This document shows positions 58,805-64,000 of a stretch of DNA of 64,000 nt, one piece after another. Within the stretch, counting starts at the first letter, position 1; each line of letters starts with the position of its first letter. The notes below the pieces were generated by a model, which saw nothing but the letters and a program-made list of their open reading frames with translations, was not told the origin of the DNA and ran no database searches. The stretch covers positions 744,001 through 808,000 of the forward strand of contig JAQJZZ010000015.1 of NCBI GenBank assembly GCA_030077755.1. Reading direction: 5' to 3'. Both the position numbers and the translations under genes were made by a program. Source of the stretch: Filosporella fistucella (taxonomy: Eukaryota; Ascomycota; Leotiomycetes; Helotiales).

Positions 58805-61800
58805 TCACTTCTGGGCTCCTGTCCCATTCACCTCTGTCTCTCTCAAACCCGTGAACCCATTTGGATACTCCTGCGCTCCACCCCTCGCTACACCCCAGAA
58901 ACGTGTCGGGATATCTTTAGCTCTGGGTAGTATATCTGAATCCTCCTTTCTTTCTTCTATTTCCATTCCCGTTTCCGCAAGAGCCAGGTCTCTCTTCTCT
59001 ATCATTTCTCCTACGATTGATGAATTGCCATAAACGGTAAATAAAGCTTTCTTCAATTGCCCTCTTGCGAATATCGCTCTCCCACTAACATTAGACATGC
59101 TACCACCGCAAGTTTGCTGCTCATCCCCAGGACAACGGGCAGTACATCCTTTCTTCTTGGTGGAAGTGGAGAAGAGATTGTTAGAGCAGAAACATTGTTG
59201 CTTGAATACTGCTGCGTAGGTGAATTGGGAGCAGGTGGAGATACAGAGTGAGGGTGTCATTTCGTGGGAGGATTCCATTTCTATGAAAGAAGGGAAACCA
59301 GAGGAGGAGCTGAGACAGCCTATGTATGTGAAACCGGCTAGGCTGGTGGGGTTGGAGGTGGTGGATTGGGGGATGGATGTTGTGAGGGTTGAGGATTGGG
59401 CTGATGAGAGGGAGATAGGTGCGGAGACAGGAGAGGGATTGAGAAATAAGGTGTTCGTTTTGGTGGTGACCGGCAGTTGGGAAACTACTATGAGACTTGT
59501 TAGAATGTAGATTAACAATTAGTGTTGAAGGCTGACCCAGAGAAGAATAAGCCATATTTAGTGGTTTCGGAGAAGAAGAGATAGACTGGGAAATAAAAGT
59601 GGATGATATTGTGGATGGCGGTGTTGACTTGGAAGACAGTATAGATTTCGTAGATGAGAGAGAGAGAGAAGATGTTTTCTTAGATGATGTAGGTAGCGGC
59701 GTTGAAGTTCTAGATACTAAAGACGACTTACGAGAGGAAGATGGTGATTGAAAGACCGAGCTCAATGTTTTCGAGCTTGTCGAGCTAGCTTTTGTTGAGT
59801 TCGCTTCTGTCGATGAGGATACTTTCTGGCTTGAGGAAGGCTTCGCGGAACTTGAGACTTTACTCGAGCTCGATGGAAGTCCTACGATACTCGACAAATT
59901 GCCTTTGATTGATGAGGACGGCTTAACACTTGAGGCTCCCCCTGACGAGGACTGTTTTCGGCTGCTAGCGCCTAAATTCGATGAAGAGTTGGAGGTCGAT
60001 GTTACTTTAACTGCAGAAGAGGATTTGACTGTCGATCCAGTGACCGAAGATAGCTTCGAGCTTGATACTATCATGCTAGATAGAACCTTTGATGATGTAG
60101 AAGATTTCAAGCTAGAAGATGCCTGGATGGAACTTCCCTTCGAGCTAGAAACAACCGAACTCAGTATGGCTTTGGTAGAGGACACCTTGACACTAGACGA
60201 TGCAACCAAAGTAGACGCTTTCGAGCCGGATGAAGATTTCAAACTCGAGGATTCGATTGCAGAAGAACTTTTCTCGCTGGAAGAAACGGAGCTGGATGTC
60301 GGCTTAATGCTAGAGAATACGAAACTTGAAGAAGAGCCTTGGCTTGAGCTTGAGAAGGAGGGGATTGAGGAGGACGATGTGATTGAGCTGGATGAAATAT
60401 TTCCAGATGATACTAAGCTTGAAGACCGGAGTGCCGATGAAGAAGAGCTAGAGATCCTCGTTGATGTCGGTGTAGGCGTAGGAGTCGTTCTTGGTGTAGG
60501 ATTAGGGGTTGGAGTAGGCGTCGGCACAGGAAGAAATTTATAAACCTTCAGTGACCTGATACTCCAATATCTATATCTCATCAGCATTCCCCTCTCCAAG
60601 TTCTGTTGATACGACGAATGACTTACGCATCCCGGAATACAGTCGGATTCGCCGCCACATATTGCTGACAAGTCGGCGCCTTCGCAAGACAAGCATCCCA
60701 CTGCCAGACACTCCCCGCCCAGTCACCACAGAAAGTTGTATCAAACACAAACTGATGATTATAGAAATGCGCATCGATATCACAAGGAGCAGGCATGAAA
60801 TTAGCTTGTGGTGTGCCCCATGTACTTGGATCCGGGGTCCCATTTTGGATATCTGCTGGGATGGCGCCGCGAGGAAAGAAGTAAACTCTTATGTAGTTCG
60901 AAGTCCAGTCTGTAGCGAAGACACCGCCTTCGATATTGTTGAATGGTGTGCCGAATTGATTTGGGCTTGAAGCTGTGTAACTACAACCATAGCTTTCACC
61001 AACGACGCAATTGGATTCTACGAAGCCTCCTTGGGATGGACCTTGGGCTTTGCAGGAGGGGGTTCTGGATAATTAATCAAGGGTCCATAAGTTAGGAGTT
61101 GGAAGACTTACGTGTGAAGGGAGACTAGGTTCAGGATTTGGCTATTGACTCCTGTGTTGCTATTAGCATGATACATGAAGAGAGCATTTTTACGAGATGG
61201 TGATAATCTCAGATAGGAAACACTTACCTTCAATAATATCAATCTCCCCACCAGCCGGCCAATTTGGGCCAAAAGACCAAACTATTTTACCTATCAGCTT
61301 GAGCCCCTCAAAGAATAGAAGTACTTACACGCCGGCCAAGATCCACAAATCGTTCCAGGCATATGGTCAATATCCACAATGAACAATCCATGTGTCCAAG
61401 TCTTCTTCGTAGAGATCCTTATACTCTCTCGGCCTACGTCCAACGGATCAAGTACCGAAGTGTGATCTACACCCATGAGGGCCTTATTATCCCAAGAGAT
61501 GGCCCAGAGGCCGTGATTAAAGCCAGTGGCTTTGTCTTGGTAGCTAGAGGATATTAGGAGGGGACATGAAGTGGAGGAGTGGGAGAAGAAGGCTGAAAGA
61601 CTTACGATACATAGCCGTCTGTTGGGTCAGGTCCCTGTTCAACTTAACTTTCATCCTCAAGACTTCCGTTGAAGAGCGGTAGCATGAAATATTCACGATT
61701 AAACATACCGACCAGAAATCAAACCCATCAAAGAAAGTCGAGCCCGAATACTGCGTATCCAATTGATAGGTACTACTAACCACCGCATCCACACCCTGCA

Positions 61801-61855
61801 TACCAAGATATAAAAATGGAATTGCCGACAGGCATGACCTGTAGATGAAGGACAT
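58805..61855 (-). CDS. GH16 endo-beta-glucanase with Ser-rich linker and WSC domain
   Basis: Seven or more exons, about 880 aa. A signal peptide (MSFIYRSCLSAIPFLYLGMQ...) is followed by a GH16 catalytic domain (about residues 30-320) with the active-site motif GGEIDIIEG (nucleophile and acid/base Glu), FDFWSGPDPTDGYV and FWSFGPNWPAG. Next is a roughly 320-residue Ser/Thr/Lys tract, and then a WSC domain (FTYIGCLSSS...CISTCSQFTYAAVFKQQCFCS...CPGDEQQTCGG) near the C-terminus. Key joins: A|YWSIRSLKVY (acceptor GATATAG) and MAYSSL|VVSQLPV (49-base intron with TTCTAAC branch). Wall glucan hydrolase or transferase attached through WSC glycan binding is the likely role. No GPI signal follows the WSC domain, which is unusual for its position. 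Confidence 0.85.
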
Positions 61856-62196
61856 AATCCCAATTCCCGAGTTCTCAGTATCGAGACGTTAATGGAGACA
61901 AGGAGGGATGCTTCTACAACTATAGGAATGTAAGGGATGAAAGGAAAGAAATTTGCGCGGGGAATGTTCAGCTTTCAATACCAAAATAGATCAAAGTCAG
62001 TATTCTGATACATTCCAGATACCTTCGTAGAAGCATATCTCATTCGTTGGAAATAAATTCATGTTTAATTGGCGCACGCCACTGCCGAGTGAGTTACCAT
62101 CCACGATGGAAACGTTCGTTGAATTCCCATGAGGGGGTCGCACGTGATGACCAGGAGGAGCGAGACAAAGTTATCGATTGTCTGACAATGCGCCCA
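61856..62196. other. short intergenic
   Basis: Promoter and 5' leader of the GH16-WSC gene, then the 3' flank of PPM1. No gene. Confidence 0.45.
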
Positions 62197-63397
62197 TTAT
62201 CCTTTTCGAAGACTAGACCAGGCTTCCCAACCTGAGGTTCCTCTCCAACCCCAAGCGACTGCGTAATGCCTTGCAAGCATTTGCCATTCTTCAACCTCAT
62301 CTAAACCTTCCAATCTATCCAGTCTCTCCTTCTCACTCTCCGGAACCCATTTCTCCCAGATATCTTCTATCGTTTCTGCTTCACGTCCACTATCATCGCC
62401 ACAAAACCCAAACTCTTCTAGTCTCGATTTCTGATCCAGAAGTGTCTTGTATGCTTCCAGAGAAGGCATAGTGATGTTTCGCTGCGCCAGATTCGCTACC
62501 ATCATTTGTCCAAATGAATCATGTACACCAATGGGTTCGTAGAGAATAATCCCCAAGGAAGGTATCCTATCCGTAAACCATTTCACAACTCCTTTTGAAA
62601 TCTCGATGTCCAGATAGCATAAGCAGCATTCAGATATTAGTAATGTAGGTATATCTGTTCGAATCCCTCGCATTGCTTGCTTTTTACTCGGCAAGTCTCG
62701 CAGGTCAAGAGGATGGCAGCAATACATCGTTTCTGGTTTTCCAGATTTTGTGCTGCTTATACCCCATTCGGTGTCTTGAGTTACACCATCGTTAAAACTC
62801 AAGCCCAGCGGGAAGCGGGTTTCATATTCGTCATCGAGGTTCAACAGGCTTTTGCCTATCACTGTCCTCATTTTCGTAGCAGATACAGAAGGGAAATCGA
62901 ATTCGTGATATATCAGATTATGACACTTATTAGCAGCACGCAGCCGGAGATATCTTGTATCTGTCCCAGCACCCAACGATATTATTTGTCTCCACTGCTG
63001 GTCATCTTTCGTTCCCGAGTCTGCGGGAGCTAAGAACGCTTTGATGAGTATATCCAAAGCTGTTGTGCGCGTGTATGTACCTGCATCCATTGCATCAGTT
63101 CCTGCATGGCATCTGCAACATGTACCTACCTCGATTGATGATAGGCAATCGTCGGGTACCTGGGCCGTTGATAAAGTGTGTGGCATATTGATCTTCAAGA
63201 TATCCTAACGAGACTGCACTGAGACGTGATACGGCAGCATCCGTGTCCGTTGATTGAATATCCTGATCTTTTCGTTGTGATATCGCGGAATTATGATCGG
63301 AACCTTGACCTCCACGTCCTCGACCTCTCCCGCGGCCTGCTCTGGACCGCGGGCCGCCTCGTAGAGTGAGTAGATTCGGGATCTGTTGTGATGACAT
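62197..63397 (-). CDS. PPM1: leucine carboxyl methyltransferase (PP2A methyltransferase)
   Basis: SAM-dependent enzyme that methylates the C-terminal Leu of the PP2A catalytic subunit, controlling assembly of PP2A holoenzymes. Exons 63397-63130 and 63080-62197, 383 aa. The SAM-binding motif [16 protein letters not shown], the [15 protein letters not shown] loop and [12 protein letters not shown] are characteristic of the family, as is [10 protein letters not shown] near the end. The domain starts in [20 protein letters not shown], which matches the usual N-terminal substrate segment. Before it is an extra RG-rich segment ([17 protein letters not shown], about residues 15-32) that is not part of the catalytic domain and may bind RNA or be methylated. 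The gene looks complete. Confidence 0.93.
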
Positions 63398-64000
63398 TTC
63401 CGATGAAGTGGGATGAGGGGAAGAAGTTACTGCAAGGCTATATGCGAGGCTGTGGGAGGGTCACGTGAAGTTATCCTTTTATGTACTCGCAATTGGCAGT
63501 CTGTGGATTATCACCGTTATGATGAAGAAACTTGGGAATTTGATTTACGAGCTTTGAAATCAGTTGTACCATCGATTTTGTGCTATTAGAAGTCGGGATG
63601 ATTGGTTTAACACGACAAGGCTGAGCGTGGTCTCAAATTACAAGGCTGTGCTGTGGGCCTCGGAATTCTAGGTCCCTCCCACGACTCTCACCACGATCTG
63701 TACCTCACCTTTGTACTACCCGTCTCTCAGCATATATATCACGTTTATATTTCATCGTGTACCTTGACGCTCAAACTCTCCTAGCCTAAAGCTTTTTAAA
63801 ACCTCATTTGTACCTCTGTATCACGACTTGTCCCACGCGTCTCCTACCCTATATACTGCGCTCAAGTTCTCAAAACACCTCCAACGATCATTCAAACCTT
63901 ACCCACGTTTTATGTCCTATCCCCCCCATCAAAAGTTGCCGACTTCTCCTGCACATCTATAAAATATGCCTTACTTCCAGAAACATTCGCGCGCTGTTCC
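63398..64000. other. right-edge intergenic
   Basis: Promoter side of PPM1 and unannotated flank. A CACGTGA site lies near 63463. No gene recognised. Confidence 0.4.

Noticed and set aside
59899..60543. A strongly acidic plus-strand frame (Asp/Glu-rich, 214 codons).
   Set aside because: Antisense of the Ser-rich linker of the GH16-WSC protein; TCN Ser codons read as GAN on the other strand.
1..64000. tRNA or rRNA genes.
   Set aside because: No convincing GTTCGAATCC-type B box with matching A box and stems was found by eye; a covariance-model scan would settle this.

Overview
This is nuclear DNA of a filamentous ascomycete (Pezizomycotina). The genes carry many short introns of about 45-100 bases with GTxxGT-like donors and CTAAC/CTGAC branch points, and the families are typical of such fungi: HET, DUF4246, DUF1996, AA9 LPMO, CBM18, Clr5-ankyrin, DUF6594, DUF3433. 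A member of Leotiomycetes (plant-associated or saprotrophic) fits the gene content but is an inference. No prokaryotic operons, CRISPR arrays or rRNA genes were seen. No tRNA gene was recognised.

Layout. 0.4-5.3 kb: secreted proteins (TAP-like peptidase, AA9 LPMO with an unusual Kex2-type propeptide, DUF1996). 6.7-12.7 kb: an F-box-like gene with a disturbed 5' end, a BLI-3/PNPOx-like flavin protein, and a broken DUF4246 gene. 13.3-20.5 kb: conserved housekeeping genes (AP-2 sigma, a double zinc-knuckle RS/RE protein, histidinol-phosphate aminotransferase). 21-25 kb: a HET-domain pseudogene and an aldehyde/ketone reductase pseudogene. 26-31 kb: two adjacent same-strand paralogs of an unnamed zinc-finger plus coiled-coil family. 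32.1 kb: a relic of a DUF3435 (FluG-type, tyrosine-recombinase-like) gene. 32.5-41.4 kb: a chitin-centred divergent pair, namely a giant CBM18-GH18-subtilase fusion and a secreted protein with nine CBM18 modules. 41.6-46.5 kb: decaying genes (membrane-protein gene, DUF3433, P450). 46.6-53.8 kb: a Clr5-Clr5-ankyrin protein with recently multiplied ankyrin repeats, an intergenic stretch with eight copies of an AAAATCTTA-type motif, a retropepsin-like gene and a DUF6594 membrane protein. 55.8-63.4 kb: methionine-permease-like transporter, GH16-Ser-rich-WSC wall protein, and leucine carboxyl methyltransferase (PPM1).

Themes. (1) Cell-wall and carbohydrate biology: AA9, GH18, CBM18, GH16 and WSC all lie in one window. 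(2) Housekeeping blocks alternate with accessory blocks rich in pseudogenes; at least five genes carry stops or frameshifts. Some lesions are single-base changes in homopolymers that could be assembly errors, but others are substitutions to stop codons. (3) The most novel-looking items are the tandem zinc-finger/coiled-coil paralogs, the GH18-subtilase fusion with its divergent CBM18 partner, the Kex2-processed LPMO, and the unexplained motif cluster at 50.97-51.52 kb.

Exon coordinates were derived by hand from splice-site consensus, reading-frame phase and family similarity. They are phase-consistent except where stated.
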